A stretch of 9,497 nt of DNA from positions 1 through 9,497 of the forward strand of contig SFID01000104.1 in assembly GCA_004555425.1 (NCBI GenBank). Reading direction: 5' to 3'. The DNA is from Bacteroidales bacterium (GTDB lineage Bacteria; Bacteroidota; Bacteroidia; Bacteroidales; Bacteroidaceae). The translations under genes and the position numbers were made by a program. Below, piece by piece: positions 1 through 6,921 of the stretch; positions within the stretch are counted from its first letter, which is position 1, and each line of letters starts with the position of its first letter. The notes beneath the pieces are model-generated. The model ran no database searches, was not told the origin of the DNA, and saw only the letters and a list, made by a program, of their open reading frames with translations.

Positions 1-102
1 GATGCTTGGATGGTTTTACGGCTATCGCAAGCCAATGATAGGTTCTGCCTCTAGGAGATGCTGGTTTTCCAAGGCTTATTTCCGTTTCGCTTCGGCGCAA
101 AG

Positions 103-196
103 CCAGCGACCCGCGCCCGCGGGTCGCGTGACCTGCGGGCGCGGGTCGTGTGACCTGCGAGCGCGGGTCGTGTGACCCGCGGGCGCGGGTCGCTGG
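103..196. repeat. GC-rich 22-bp tandem repeat bounded by a perfect inverted repeat
   Basis: Three consecutive 22-bp units lie at 119-140, 141-162 and 163-184, with a partial fourth at 185-196. The shared core is GCGGGTCGYGTGACC, and the units differ at only three positions. The first 23 bases (103-125) are the exact reverse complement of the last 23 (174-196), so the whole block can fold into a long hairpin or cruciform. It is much richer in GC than the AT-rich sequence to its right. No function is assigned. Confidence 0.9.
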
Positions 197-352
197 GAAA
201 GCCCGAGAAAAAAACGGGAATCTCCGTTGTTGAAATGACAAGTTCAGGTTTTGCAACCAACTTATGGCCCGATAATCATACCGTCTGTGCGCACCGAATA
301 GTATCCCTGGCCAGCAATAATCTACCTAAGTAGTAACCCGTAATCTATATAA

Positions 353-374
353 ATCCGAAATCCATCCGAAATCC
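353..374. repeat. 11-bp tandem duplication
   Basis: ATCCGAAATCC occurs twice in direct tandem (353-363, 364-374), about 36 bases upstream of the -33 element of the tRNA promoter. Its length and position would fit a binding site or simple slippage. Nothing in the sequence decides between them. Confidence 0.7.
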
Positions 375-409
375 ATTTTGCGCGGGAAAGCAAAAAAAAC
401 TGCAAAGCA

Positions 410-441
410 TTTGGCAGTTTCAAATATATTTTCTACTTTTG
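410..441 (+). promoter_or_regulatory. Bacteroidetes-type promoter for tRNA-Met
   Basis: TTTG at 410-413 is followed by exactly 20 bases and then TACTTTTG at 434-441. This matches the TTTG / TAnnTTTG consensus used by the Bacteroidetes primary sigma factor. Transcription would start around 446-451, giving a precursor leader of roughly 25-30 bases before the tRNA at 477. A 7-bp inverted repeat (397-403 with 414-420, AAACTGC/GCAGTTT) straddles the -33 element and could be an operator or chance. Confidence 0.85.
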
Positions 442-476
442 CACTCGCAAACGAGGGGGAAACCTACTCCGCGAAT

Positions 477-550
477 GGCGAGATAGCTCAGCTGGTTAGA
501 GCGTCGGATTCATAATCCGAAGGTCAAGGGTTCAAGTCCCTTTCTCGCTA
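477..550 (+). tRNA. tRNA-Met (anticodon CAT), elongator type
   Basis: A complete cloverleaf is visible. The acceptor stem is 477-483 with 543-549, the D stem GCTC/GAGC is 486-489 with 499-502, and the anticodon stem is 504-508 with 516-520. The anticodon loop TTCATAA (509-515) has CAT at 511-513, and the T stem is 526-530 with 538-542 around TTCAAGT. The discriminator base is A550 and CCA is not encoded, as is usual in this phylum. The anticodon stem lacks the three G-C pairs of initiator tRNA, so this is not tRNA-fMet. CAT is also the anticodon of the lysidine-modified tRNA-Ile2; the overall sequence looks more like elongator Met, but sequence alone does not fully exclude Ile2. The first acceptor pair is a G-U wobble (G477, T549). 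Confidence 0.93.
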
Positions 551-559
551 CTAGAAAAG

Positions 560-589
560 AAGGATTGCCAGAAACGGCAATCCTTTTTT
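560..589 (+). terminator. Intrinsic terminator of tRNA-Met
   Basis: A perfect 10-bp stem (560-569 with 576-585) around the loop AGAAAC is followed by a run of T to 589. It begins ten bases after the tRNA discriminator base. This is a classic Rho-independent terminator for the plus-strand tRNA transcript. Confidence 0.92.
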
Positions 590-614
590 GTGTCCAGCCA
601 TATAGCCAGTTTGC

Positions 615-746
615 TTTCAGCGTAAATGCAATGTACCGCACGTTGCTTGCGTGTGGCTCCGCGAAATTTGGAAATATCCTCAAGTTCCATTTTCGCTGGG
701 CCACACGTTGCAAGCAACGTGCGGTACATAGCATTTTACGCTGAAA
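615..746. repeat. 132-bp foldback palindrome between tRNA-Met and folD
   Basis: The arms at 615-657 and 700-746 are reverse complements with a single mismatch and two small insertions (3 bases and 1 base) in the right arm. Pairing continues inward: GCGAAA 661-666 with TTTCGC 691-696, then TGGAA 669-673 with TTCCA 685-689. That leaves a loop of about 11 bases. The arms carry the core ATGTACCGCACGTTGC, which recurs at 8816-8959. The element lies between two convergent units, the plus-strand tRNA and minus-strand folD, whose stop codon is only 26 bases away. It may act as a folD 3' end structure, or be a small nonautonomous mobile or foldback repeat. No coding capacity is credible inside it. Confidence 0.9.
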
Positions 747-771
747 TCGTCTGCGTTTTTCTTTCCCCCTG

Positions 772-1647
772 CTAGTAATACTCGTGCTTGGCAGCCGCCA
801 GCGTGTTGCGCATCAGCATACAGATGGTCATGGGACCGACGCCGCCGGGAACGGGACTGATATAGCTGCACAGGGGAGCTACGTGCTCGAAATCAACATC
901 GCCCGAGAGGCGGTAGCCGCTGGGACGGCTGGGGTCGGGCACGCGGGTCGTACCTACGTCGATGACTACGGCTCCGGGCTTCACCATGTCGGCCGTCACG
1001 TAGCCAGGTTTGCCGATGGCGGCGATGAGAATGTCTGCTTGGCGGCATTCCTCCGCGATGTCTTGGCTGTGGCTATGGCATACGGTGACGGTCGTGTCGC
1101 CATGTTCCTTCTGCATCATGAGTTGCGACATGGGCTTGCCCACAATGTTGCTGCGGCCCAGCACGACGCATTTCTTTCCGCTCATCTCGATGTGGTAGCG
1201 TTGGAGGAGTTCGAGGATGCCGCGGGGCGTGGCGCTGAGGAAGCAGGGCAGGCCGATGGCCATACGGCCCACGTTGATGGGATGGAAGCCGTCCACGTCC
1301 TTGCGGTAGTCAATGGCTTCTATGATGCGCTCCTTGTTGATGTGGTGGGGCAGGGGCAGTTGCACGATAAAGCCGTCCACGTCGGGGTCGTTGTTGAGTT
1401 GGTGAATGCAGTCGAGGAGTTCTTCCTCCGTCACGTCGTCCTCGAAGCGGTGGAGCGAGGAGGTGAAGCCGCAGGCTTCGCAAGCCAAAATTTTGTTGCG
1501 CACGTAGGTTTCGCTGCCGCCATCGTGGCCGATGAGTACGGCTGAGAGGTGCGGCCGTTTCATGCCGTTGGCTATCATCTGCTGAACCTCGGCCGCAATT
1601 TCCTGCTTGATTTGAGCCGCAGTGGCTTTGCCGTCAATGATTGTCAT
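772..1647 (-). CDS. folD: Bifunctional methylenetetrahydrofolate dehydrogenase / methenyltetrahydrofolate cyclohydrolase
   Basis: FolD is a cytoplasmic enzyme that oxidises 5,10-methylene-THF to 5,10-methenyl-THF with NAD(P)+ and hydrolyses that to 10-formyl-THF, supplying one-carbon units for purine and formyl-Met synthesis. The 291-residue protein matches the family length (E. coli 288). Catalytic residues equivalent to E. coli Tyr50, Lys54, Gln98 and Asp121 are at Tyr48, Lys52, Gln96 and Asp119, in YVRNK, VQLPLP and KDVDGFHP contexts. The nucleotide-binding GRSNIVGKPMS segment follows near residues 164-174. The C-terminal SPVPGGVGPMT signature is intact. The start MTIIDGK aligns with the E. 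coli N-terminus. It lies downstream of ffh on the same strand, 191 bases away and separated by a hairpin, so it probably has its own promoter. The stop codon faces the palindrome at 615-746. Confidence 0.97.
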   Translation of the reverse strand: MTIIDGKATAAQIKQEIAAEVQQMIANGMKRPHLSAVLIGHDGGSETYVRNKILACEACGFTSSLHRFEDDVTEEELLDCIHQLNNDPDVDGFIVQLPLPHHINKERIIEAIDYRKDVDGFHPINVGRMAIGLPCFLSATPRGILELLQRYHIEMSGKKCVVLGRSNIVGKPMSQLMMQKEHGDTTVTVCHSHSQDIAEECRQADILIAAIGKPGYVTADMVKPGAVVIDVGTTRVPDPSRPSGYRLSGDVDFEHVAPLCSYISPVPGGVGPMTICMLMRNTLAAAKHEYY

Positions 1648-1744
1648 GGTATAGATGTTTGTATGGTTACGCTTATAAGGTGGGTTCTGTCAGAGGTAGA
1701 AAGAAATCTAAGCCTAATAGAAACCAACATCCCATCAAAGACTA

Positions 1745-1780
1745 ATTTATAGGCTATCCCCTAGGATTTATAGGCTATCC
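1745..1780. repeat. Exact 15-bp direct repeat in folD upstream region
   Basis: ATTTATAGGCTATCC occurs at 1745-1759 and again at 1766-1780, 21 bases apart (two helical turns). On the minus strand it sits immediately upstream of TAGTCTTTG (1736-1744), which resembles the Bacteroidetes -7 element TAnnTTTG with one extra base. The pair is therefore placed where a regulator of folD could bind. A -33 TTTG is not evident, so the promoter itself is uncertain. Confidence 0.6.
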
Positions 1781-1789
1781 ACTAAAAGT

Positions 1790-1824
1790 AAGGGCAGGCT
1801 CTGAATGTTCTGAGGCCTGCCCTT
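1790..1824 (-). terminator. ffh: Hairpin downstream of ffh, probable terminator
   Basis: A 10-bp perfect stem (1790-1799 with 1815-1824, GGGCAGGC/GCCTGCCC core) begins 15 bases past the ffh stop codon. On the minus strand it is followed by TACTTTTAG, a weak T-rich tail. On the plus strand it is followed by TTTTG. Its position directly after ffh supports termination of the ffh transcript, although the T tract on that strand is imperfect. Confidence 0.65.
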
Positions 1825-1838
1825 TTGTTTATAATTTC

Positions 1839-3194
1839 TTATTTCATTTTCGGCATTCCGGGCATCCCAGGCATCATAGGCATTTTGCCCATCATCTTGC
1901 CCATCTTCGAGCCAGTCACCATCTTCATCATCTTGCGCGTTTGGTCAAACTGCTTGACGAGGCGGTTTACCTCTTGCAGTGTGGTGCCCGAACCCTTGGC
2001 GATGCGGTTCTTGCGGCTTTGGTTGAGGATTTCGGGGTGCTTGCGCTCCTTCGGGGTCATAGACTGGATAATGGCTTCGATACTCTTGAAGGCGTTGTCA
2101 TCGATGTCAATGTCCTTGAGAGCCTTGCCCACGCCGGGAATCATGGAGGCGAGTTCCTTGAGGTTGCCCATTTTCTTGATTTGCTGAATCTGGCCGAGGA
2201 AATCGTCGAAGTCGAATTGGTTCTTCTGGATTTTGCGCTGCAGCTTCTTGGCTTCCTCCTCGTCGTATTGGGCTTGTGCGCGCTCCACAAGGCTGACGAT
2301 ATCGCCCATACCAAGGATGCGGTCGGCCATTCGCTCGGGGTGGAACACGTCGAGGGCTTCCATTTTCTCGCCTGTGCCGACAAATTTGATGGGCTTGTCC
2401 ACCACGGTGCGAATACTCAGGGCTGCACCGCCGCGGGTGTCGCCGTCGAGTTTCGTCAGGACGACGCCATCGTAGTCCAGACGGTCGTTGAATTCCTTGG
2501 CGGTATTCACAGCGTCCTGTCCCGTCATGGCGTCAACAACAAAGAGCGTTTCGTCGGGCTGGCAAGCCTCCTTGATGGCCGCAATCTCGCGCATCAGTTC
2601 CTCGTCAACAGCCAGACGACCAGCGGTATCGACGATAACCGTGTCGTATCCCTTGGCCTTGGCGTGCTGGATGCCTTCGCGGGCGATGGCCACGGGGTCT
2701 TGGCTCTCCAGATTCATGTAGATGGGCACGTCAATCTGCTCTGCCAGCACGCGGAGTTGCTCAACGGCTGCGGGACGATAGACGTCGCAGGCCACGAGCA
2801 GGGGACGGCGGTTTTTCTTTGTCTTGAGCAGGAGTGCGAGTTTGCCCGAGAGGGTGGTCTTACCCGCACCGTTGAGACCTGCCATGAGGATGACGGAGGG
2901 ATGGCTCTTGAGTTGGAGTTCCTGTGCCGTACCTCCCATGAGTGTGGCCAGTTCGTCGTGTACAATCTTCACGAGCAGTTGTCCCGGCTTCACGGCGGTG
3001 AGCACGTTTTGTCCGAGGGCCTTTTGCTTGACAGTATCGGTGAAGGTCTTGGCTACCTTATAATTGACGTCGGCATCAAGGAGGGCGCGGCGTACGTCCT
3101 TGAGCGTTTCGGCCACGTTGATTTCCGTGATGCGGCCTTCGCCTTTTAATATTTTGAACGAGCGTTCAAGTCTTTCGCTGAGATTTTCAAACAT
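1839..3194 (-). CDS. ffh: Signal recognition particle GTPase Ffh (SRP54)
   Basis: Ffh binds signal sequences emerging from the ribosome together with SRP RNA. It docks with FtsY at the membrane for cotranslational insertion. The 451-residue protein has the usual N-G-M architecture. The N domain is about 1-95 (start MFENLSERLE is canonical). In the G domain, G1 GLNGAGKTT is at 106-114, DVYRPAA at 137-143, DTAGR at 189-193 and TKLDGDTRGG at 247-256. The methionine-rich M domain runs from about 295 to the end and carries the RNA-binding SRKNRIAKGSG at 393-403. The tail is very rich in Met, Gly and Pro. G1 has Asn-Gly-Ala where many homologues have Gln-Gly-Ser. ffh starts 85 bases after the permease 2 stop, with a TATCTTTG element in the gap, so it is probably a separate unit. 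Confidence 0.98.
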   Translation of the reverse strand: MFENLSERLERSFKILKGEGRITEINVAETLKDVRRALLDADVNYKVAKTFTDTVKQKALGQNVLTAVKPGQLLVKIVHDELATLMGGTAQELQLKSHPSVILMAGLNGAGKTTLSGKLALLLKTKKNRRPLLVACDVYRPAAVEQLRVLAEQIDVPIYMNLESQDPVAIAREGIQHAKAKGYDTVIVDTAGRLAVDEELMREIAAIKEACQPDETLFVVDAMTGQDAVNTAKEFNDRLDYDGVVLTKLDGDTRGGAALSIRTVVDKPIKFVGTGEKMEALDVFHPERMADRILGMGDIVSLVERAQAQYDEEEAKKLQRKIQKNQFDFDDFLGQIQQIKKMGNLKELASMIPGVGKALKDIDIDDNAFKSIEAIIQSMTPKERKHPEILNQSRKNRIAKGSGTTLQEVNRLVKQFDQTRKMMKMVTGSKMGKMMGKMPMMPGMPGMPKMK

Positions 3195-3223
3195 ATTTTT
3201 CTCCTATTTTCTTTTTTCGTTGG

Positions 3224-3231
3224 CAAAGATA
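3224..3231 (-). promoter_or_regulatory. ffh: Candidate -7 element of ffh promoter
   Basis: On the minus strand this reads TATCTTTG, an exact match to TAnnTTTG, 29 bases upstream of the ffh start codon. I do not see a TTTG at the expected -33 distance (about 3251-3256), so this is a half-supported promoter. A 6-bp hairpin GCCGCA/TGCGGC (3259-3264 with 3271-3276) lies between it and the permease 2 stop and has no clear T tract. Confidence 0.5.
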
Positions 3232-3279
3232 CGACTAATTTTTAAGATATTAGCCCTTGCCGCAGGACTTTGCGGCCGT

Positions 3280-4497
3280 TCAGTCCTTGATTCGCATGAG
3301 ATTTCTGCGGTACATTGCTACGGCTACAAAGAAATACAGGAAGGCTTGCAGCCACAGCATAGTGCACTCCGTGCGGAGGTAGGCCAGCGGTGCGCCCATG
3401 TTGTTGGCCTTGATGAAGCCGTTGATGCCGAAGGTGGAGGGGAAGATGTACGAGACGTATTTCCAGAAATCGGGAATGGAGGAGCCTGGCCAACTGATGC
3501 CCGAGATAAAGAGCAGGGGTACGCTGGTGAAGACCACGAGAAGGATGACCGTTTCGCGGTGCTTGAGAATCGCACTCAGGGCTAGGGAGAAACTGATGCA
3601 GGCCATGAGATAGGGCACCACGAATAGGGGCAGCGTCCACGGATTGCTCAGTTGGTTGAGGCGGAAGAGGTGGGGAACGATGCCGAGCACATAGACCGAT
3701 ATGGGCAGATACACCAGCAGATAGGCTGCCCCCTTGCCCAGGATGATGCGCATCAGTCCGCCGCGCCGCTCCATGGCTGGGAGTAATCGTCCCAGACGTC
3801 CAGCCTCGCGCGCCGTGCCTGCTGCCATGCCCACGCCAAGGATGAGCGTTTGCTGGATAAGCAATATCAGCACGGCGGGGATAAGGAATGAGGCGAAGCC
3901 ATTGGTCGGATTGAAGAGGCTTACCTCCTCGTAGGCAATCGGCTGTACGCTGACGGCTTCCTGCTGGGCGGTAGTGGCACCGGCACGTTGCGCTTTGATG
4001 TCGGCATTCATTGAGAGCGACACGTTGGTGTTGCTGGTGAGGATGGCTTTGTAGTAGAGCAGTCCGCTCATGTCCACGAAGATGCTCACGGAAGTCTGCT
4101 TGCCGCGGTTGAGAGCCTTGCTGAAATCTGCGGGAATCTCCACCACACCATAGGCTTCGCGCTCGCGGACGAGGTCGCGTGCCTCTGCCATATCGGCGCA
4201 ATGGCTGACGATTTGCACATCGGCCGTAGCGTCAAGGCGGCGAAGGTATTCGCGGCTGATTTTCGTGCGACTGTTGTCTACGACGGCCACGGGCACCTCG
4301 CGGATAGTCTCCTTATTATATATAAAGGTATAGAGCAGGGGATAGCCCAGCGGCACAAGGATGAAGAAAATCAACACACCTGCGTCGCTGAATATTGTCC
4401 GCAATTCGCTCAGAAATATTTCGTTCCAATCGCGAAGGGACTGCTGGAGATATTGGAGGTATCTACGAATCATAGAGGGGGGATAGTTATTTCTCAT
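3280..4497 (-). CDS. ABC-2 type efflux permease, second of a pair (YbhR-like)
   Basis: This is an inner-membrane permease of the ABC-2 family (YbhS/YbhR/YhhJ type), which partners an HlyD-type adaptor to export drugs or other hydrophobic compounds. The substrate cannot be told from sequence. The 405 residues show the family layout: a first membrane segment at about 40-60, a large periplasmic domain (about 62-198, opening with the family-typical PVAVVDNS) and five more membrane segments near 200-226, 254-276, 287-310, 316-335 and 378-396. PSTFGINGFIK lies at about 353-363. There is no Walker A or B motif, so it is not an ATPase fusion. The ATG at 4497 overlaps the upstream permease by 11 bases, giving likely translational coupling. 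An internal Met (residue 9, base 4473) is an alternative start. Confidence 0.93.
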   Translation of the reverse strand: MRNNYPPSMIRRYLQYLQQSLRDWNEIFLSELRTIFSDAGVLIFFILVPLGYPLLYTFIYNKETIREVPVAVVDNSRTKISREYLRRLDATADVQIVSHCADMAEARDLVREREAYGVVEIPADFSKALNRGKQTSVSIFVDMSGLLYYKAILTSNTNVSLSMNADIKAQRAGATTAQQEAVSVQPIAYEEVSLFNPTNGFASFLIPAVLILLIQQTLILGVGMAAGTAREAGRLGRLLPAMERRGGLMRIILGKGAAYLLVYLPISVYVLGIVPHLFRLNQLSNPWTLPLFVVPYLMACISFSLALSAILKHRETVILLVVFTSVPLLFISGISWPGSSIPDFWKYVSYIFPSTFGINGFIKANNMGAPLAYLRTECTMLWLQAFLYFFVAVAMYRRNLMRIKD

Positions 4498-5650
4498 ACT
4501 TGGCGTGCAGCAGTACGTGCTTGAGCCGCCAGGCTAGAAGGTAGGGCAGTGACGCAAAACCGATGAGGGCCACAATGTAGGGCCAGGCGTTGAGCAGGGG
4601 ATAGCCATCCAGCGCGCTGTTGACGTATATCAGGAAATAATGGCGCAGCGGAAAGAGCAGCGACAAACCCTGGAGCGTGGGGTCCATGGCCATCACGGGG
4701 AACGACATGCCGCAGATGCTGAACGAAATGACGGCCCACAGCGATGCGAAACTCAGACCGAGGCGCAGTGTGGGCAATGCGCTAATCATCATCACGCCCA
4801 TGCCCTGCGAGGCCAGTACGAAGAGGGCCATCAATGCCCAGATGGAGGGAATGCCGCAGTGGCAGGGGAACTGCAAATAGCCATACAGATAGAACACATA
4901 GGCCGAGCCCATCAACAGGAAGATAAGTGTTTGCGGCAGGAGCTTACCTACGATGATGTGGAGCATATTCCCGTGGGCCATAGCCAGCAAGCGGCTGCCC
5001 TGTCGCTCCTTGATTTCCGACCCGATGCTATAGACCGTCACCATGAAAACGAAGAGCATCAGGATGCCGGGCAGGAGTGTGTTGCTGAGATAGATATTGT
5101 AGTTCAGCCAAGGGTTGCCGATGGCGTGTGTTTCAATGACAATGGGTTGGAGATAGGCCATGGCTTGTCCCTCTGTGGCTCCTTTGGCGTAGAGCACGCT
5201 TCGTGCGGCTGCGCCCGAGGCCAGTTCGCTCATCATGCGCATATCGCGATAGATGAGGCTGCCTGCCACGAGGTAGGAATAGTTCATGTAGAAGGACAGG
5301 CGAGGCTGTTCCTGTCGCAGGGCTTTGCGAGCCGTGCCTTTGGGTATGAGGTAGAAACCATAAATCTCGCCACGCTGCACGGCGCGCCGTGCTTCGCTTG
5401 CATCGGGATAGTGCGCCACAATGCGTGTCTGCTGGAAAGCGTCGAGATTGCGCGAGATCTGGCGACTCGTTGTTGTGGCATCTTGGTCCACCAAGCCGAC
5501 GGGCAACTCCTGTGGCAGGCCCTCGTCCATCAGTGAGGTGAAGAACACGAAGCAAACGAGTGGAGCCAGGACCATGCAAAAGATATACACAGGGTCCTTG
5601 GCCAAACGCAGAAATTCGCGCTTTATTATTTGGGGTAGGGGATGGGACAT
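4487..5650 (-). CDS. ABC-2 type efflux permease, first of a pair (YbhS-like)
   Basis: This is the paralogous partner of the next gene, and the two probably form a heterodimeric inner-membrane channel for the HlyD/TolC system. The 387 residues begin with a cytoplasmic segment and a membrane helix at about 20-41. A periplasmic domain (about 43-186, containing PVGLVDQD) follows, then membrane helices near 188-209, 237-258, 270-290, 298-320 and 357-376. SEIKERQGSR at 211-220 is the cytoplasmic loop typical of these permeases, and FPLRHYFLIYVNSALDG at 333-349 is the conserved region before the last helix. It has no nucleotide-binding motif. The start ATG is preceded by a hairpin (5659-5673) ending eight bases away, an unusual place for a strong secondary structure. 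Confidence 0.93.
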   Translation of the reverse strand: MSHPLPQIIKREFLRLAKDPVYIFCMVLAPLVCFVFFTSLMDEGLPQELPVGLVDQDATTTSRQISRNLDAFQQTRIVAHYPDASEARRAVQRGEIYGFYLIPKGTARKALRQEQPRLSFYMNYSYLVAGSLIYRDMRMMSELASGAAARSVLYAKGATEGQAMAYLQPIVIETHAIGNPWLNYNIYLSNTLLPGILMLFVFMVTVYSIGSEIKERQGSRLLAMAHGNMLHIIVGKLLPQTLIFLLMGSAYVFYLYGYLQFPCHCGIPSIWALMALFVLASQGMGVMMISALPTLRLGLSFASLWAVISFSICGMSFPVMAMDPTLQGLSLLFPLRHYFLIYVNSALDGYPLLNAWPYIVALIGFASLPYLLAWRLKHVLLHAKYEK

Positions 5651-5862
5651 AGTCTTGCGCAGCCTTCGGCTGCTAGTTTCAGAGTTTCAATGGTCGCTTT
5701 GCTCCCTAGTTTCAGTCGGTCGCTTTGCTCCCTAGTTTCAACGGTCGCTTTGCTCCCTGGTTTCAACGCAGCCTTTGGCTGCTAGTTCGAATGTATTGGT
5801 AATGCGATGGAAGGGATAGGTCGCTGCTACTCCTATATATATTATATAATAGGTGTGCCCGC
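5651..5862. other. Intergenic gap inside the efflux operon
   Basis: The 212 bases between the hlyD stop and the permease 1 start are long for an operon. They are mostly filled by the hairpin-linker array at 5659-5782. The remaining part toward hlyD (5791-5862) is AT-rich and includes an imperfect palindrome (5832-5853, CCTAT...ATAGG) nine bases from the hlyD stop. It has no T tract typical of a terminator. I found no Bacteroidetes promoter here, so permease expression probably depends on read-through from tolC-hlyD. Confidence 0.6.
5659..5782. repeat. Hairpin-linker array, copy 1 (between hlyD and permease 1)
   Basis: There are five 15-bp hairpin units, at 5659-5673, 5692-5706, 5718-5732, 5743-5757 and 5768-5782. 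They are joined by linkers of the form TAGTTTCAAC (variants TAGTTTCAGTC and TGGTTTCAAC; the first linker is 18 bases and contains GTTTCA twice). The period is 25-26 bases. The two outer units are perfect 6-bp hairpins (GCAGCC/GGCTGC). The three inner units are identical GGTCGCTTTGCTCCC, whose stem is interrupted by two mismatches. The linker reads TAGTTTCA on the plus strand, opposite to transcription of the operon. Confidence 0.92.
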
Positions 5863-6846
5863 TTATTTCAGGAGCACCGACATACCAGGGCGCAGTTCGG
5901 GAATGGCCTTCACCGGTACGGCCTTCACCTCGAAGGTGCGTCGGTCGTAGTCGCCAGTGGCCTTGGTGGCTTTCCAGGCTGCATAACTACCGAGGTCTTT
6001 GATGTGGTTGATGCGCACGCTGATTACCTTGTCGCCCAGTGCGGGAACGGTTGCCTTGATGGTTTGTCCCATTTTCAGAGCGCCGAGGCGGTCTTCGCGC
6101 ACGTTGAAGGTCACGTACATATCCTGCATTTTGGCAATGTGCATGATGGGCGCTCCTGTGCCCACGAGTTCACCCTCCTGCGGGAAAATCTCGCTCACCT
6201 CGCCTGCACAGGGGGCTATGAGCACGGTTTCGCTGAGGTACGAATTGACTTCGCGCACGGCGCCGCGGGCTTTTTCCACCAGTGCCATGGCTGCTGCTCT
6301 GTCTTCGCGGTCAGCACCATTGACGGCCATATCATATTGCGCCTTGGCCGCTTGCTCGGTGGCGATGGCGGCATCGCGCTGTGCGGTAATCTCGTCCAGT
6401 TTCTGTGCTGTCATCACGCCTTCATCGTGCAGGCGCTTGATGCGTTCGTAGGATTTCTGGGTGATTTCGAGTCCCGCTTTTGCTTTCTGCCACATCTCGT
6501 AGGCAGCGCGAATTTGCTCTTGGCGTGCCCCGCGCTCGGCCTTGCGGTTTTGCGCCATAGCAGCCGATTGTGCAGCCTCGGCTTGTGCCAGTTTGGCGTC
6601 AATATCGGGTGCTTCGAGCAGTGCCAGCGTGTCGCCAGCGTGCACTTGGTCGCCCTCTTTCACGTAGAAGCGGTAGACGCGTCCTGGCACTTTGCTCGAT
6701 ACGCGATACTCTTCGGTTTCGGCCTGTCCCTGAATGTAGTCTTGGTGGTGGGAGAAGGCAAATGTGCCGCCTATGGCGACGAGGATAGCCACGGTGGCAA
6801 GGATGGCCAGCGCGGGCAAGAGGTTCAGATTGTTTTTGGATTTCAT
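5863..6846 (-). CDS. HlyD/YbhG-family membrane fusion protein (periplasmic adaptor)
   Basis: The adaptor is anchored in the inner membrane and bridges the ABC-2 permeases to the TolC-type channel. The 327-residue protein starts at MKSKNNLNLL; an upstream in-frame Met at 6888 would only add a tail before the membrane anchor. One membrane segment is at about 9-31. The split biotinyl-lipoyl-like domain is at about 48-85 (SSKVPGRV, VKEGDQVHAGD) and 206-240 (LIAPCAGEVSEIFPQEGELV). A long Ala/Gln/Glu-rich coiled-coil hairpin spans 82-200, and a C-terminal beta-barrel from about 243 ends with LRPGMSVLLK. It lies 325 bases downstream of tolC and 212 bases upstream of the permeases on the same strand. 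No Shine-Dalgarno sequence is visible upstream of the ATG. Confidence 0.95.
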   Translation of the reverse strand: MKSKNNLNLLPALAILATVAILVAIGGTFAFSHHQDYIQGQAETEEYRVSSKVPGRVYRFYVKEGDQVHAGDTLALLEAPDIDAKLAQAEAAQSAAMAQNRKAERGARQEQIRAAYEMWQKAKAGLEITQKSYERIKRLHDEGVMTAQKLDEITAQRDAAIATEQAAKAQYDMAVNGADREDRAAAMALVEKARGAVREVNSYLSETVLIAPCAGEVSEIFPQEGELVGTGAPIMHIAKMQDMYVTFNVREDRLGALKMGQTIKATVPALGDKVISVRINHIKDLGSYAAWKATKATGDYDRRTFEVKAVPVKAIPELRPGMSVLLK

Positions 6847-6921
6847 GGTGATTAAAATAAGAGGGAAGAATCTGCCCACTCTTTCCAAAAAGCAGCGGCA
6901 AGATTCCTATGTAATTATTGT

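Larger units (their letters stand above)
1..476. other. Noncoding stretch upstream of tRNA-Met
   Basis: I see no supportable gene here. The first 40 to 60 bases could be the 3' end of a plus-strand gene running in from the left: one frame stops at 36-38 and another at 52-54. The residual peptides are too short to identify, and I do not call a CDS. The rest contains the GC-rich tandem repeat at 103-196, a lone copy of the ACCTAAGTAGTAAC motif (324-337) that recurs near 8852 and 8970, an 11-bp tandem repeat (353-374), and the tRNA promoter at 410-441. The minus-strand open frame across the GC-rich repeat is Arg/Pro-rich repeat translation, not a gene. Confidence 0.7.

Noticed and set aside
51..260. 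Minus-strand open frame over the GC-rich repeat
   Set aside because: Its Arg/Pro/Ala-rich sequence comes from the tandem repeat, and there is no promoter evidence.
510..734. Small minus-strand open frames ending near the tRNA
   Set aside because: They are translations of the foldback palindrome and of the tRNA complement, with no promoter or ribosome-binding context.
615..746. Insertion sequence or transposon gene
   Set aside because: The palindrome and the related block at 8816-8983 have mobile-element-like inverted ends, but no transposase or target duplication is visible, so only a repeat is called.
5692..5757. Array hairpins as ordinary Rho-independent terminators
   Set aside because: No T tract follows any unit on either strand, and the repeated multi-unit layout in the middle of an operon does not fit termination.
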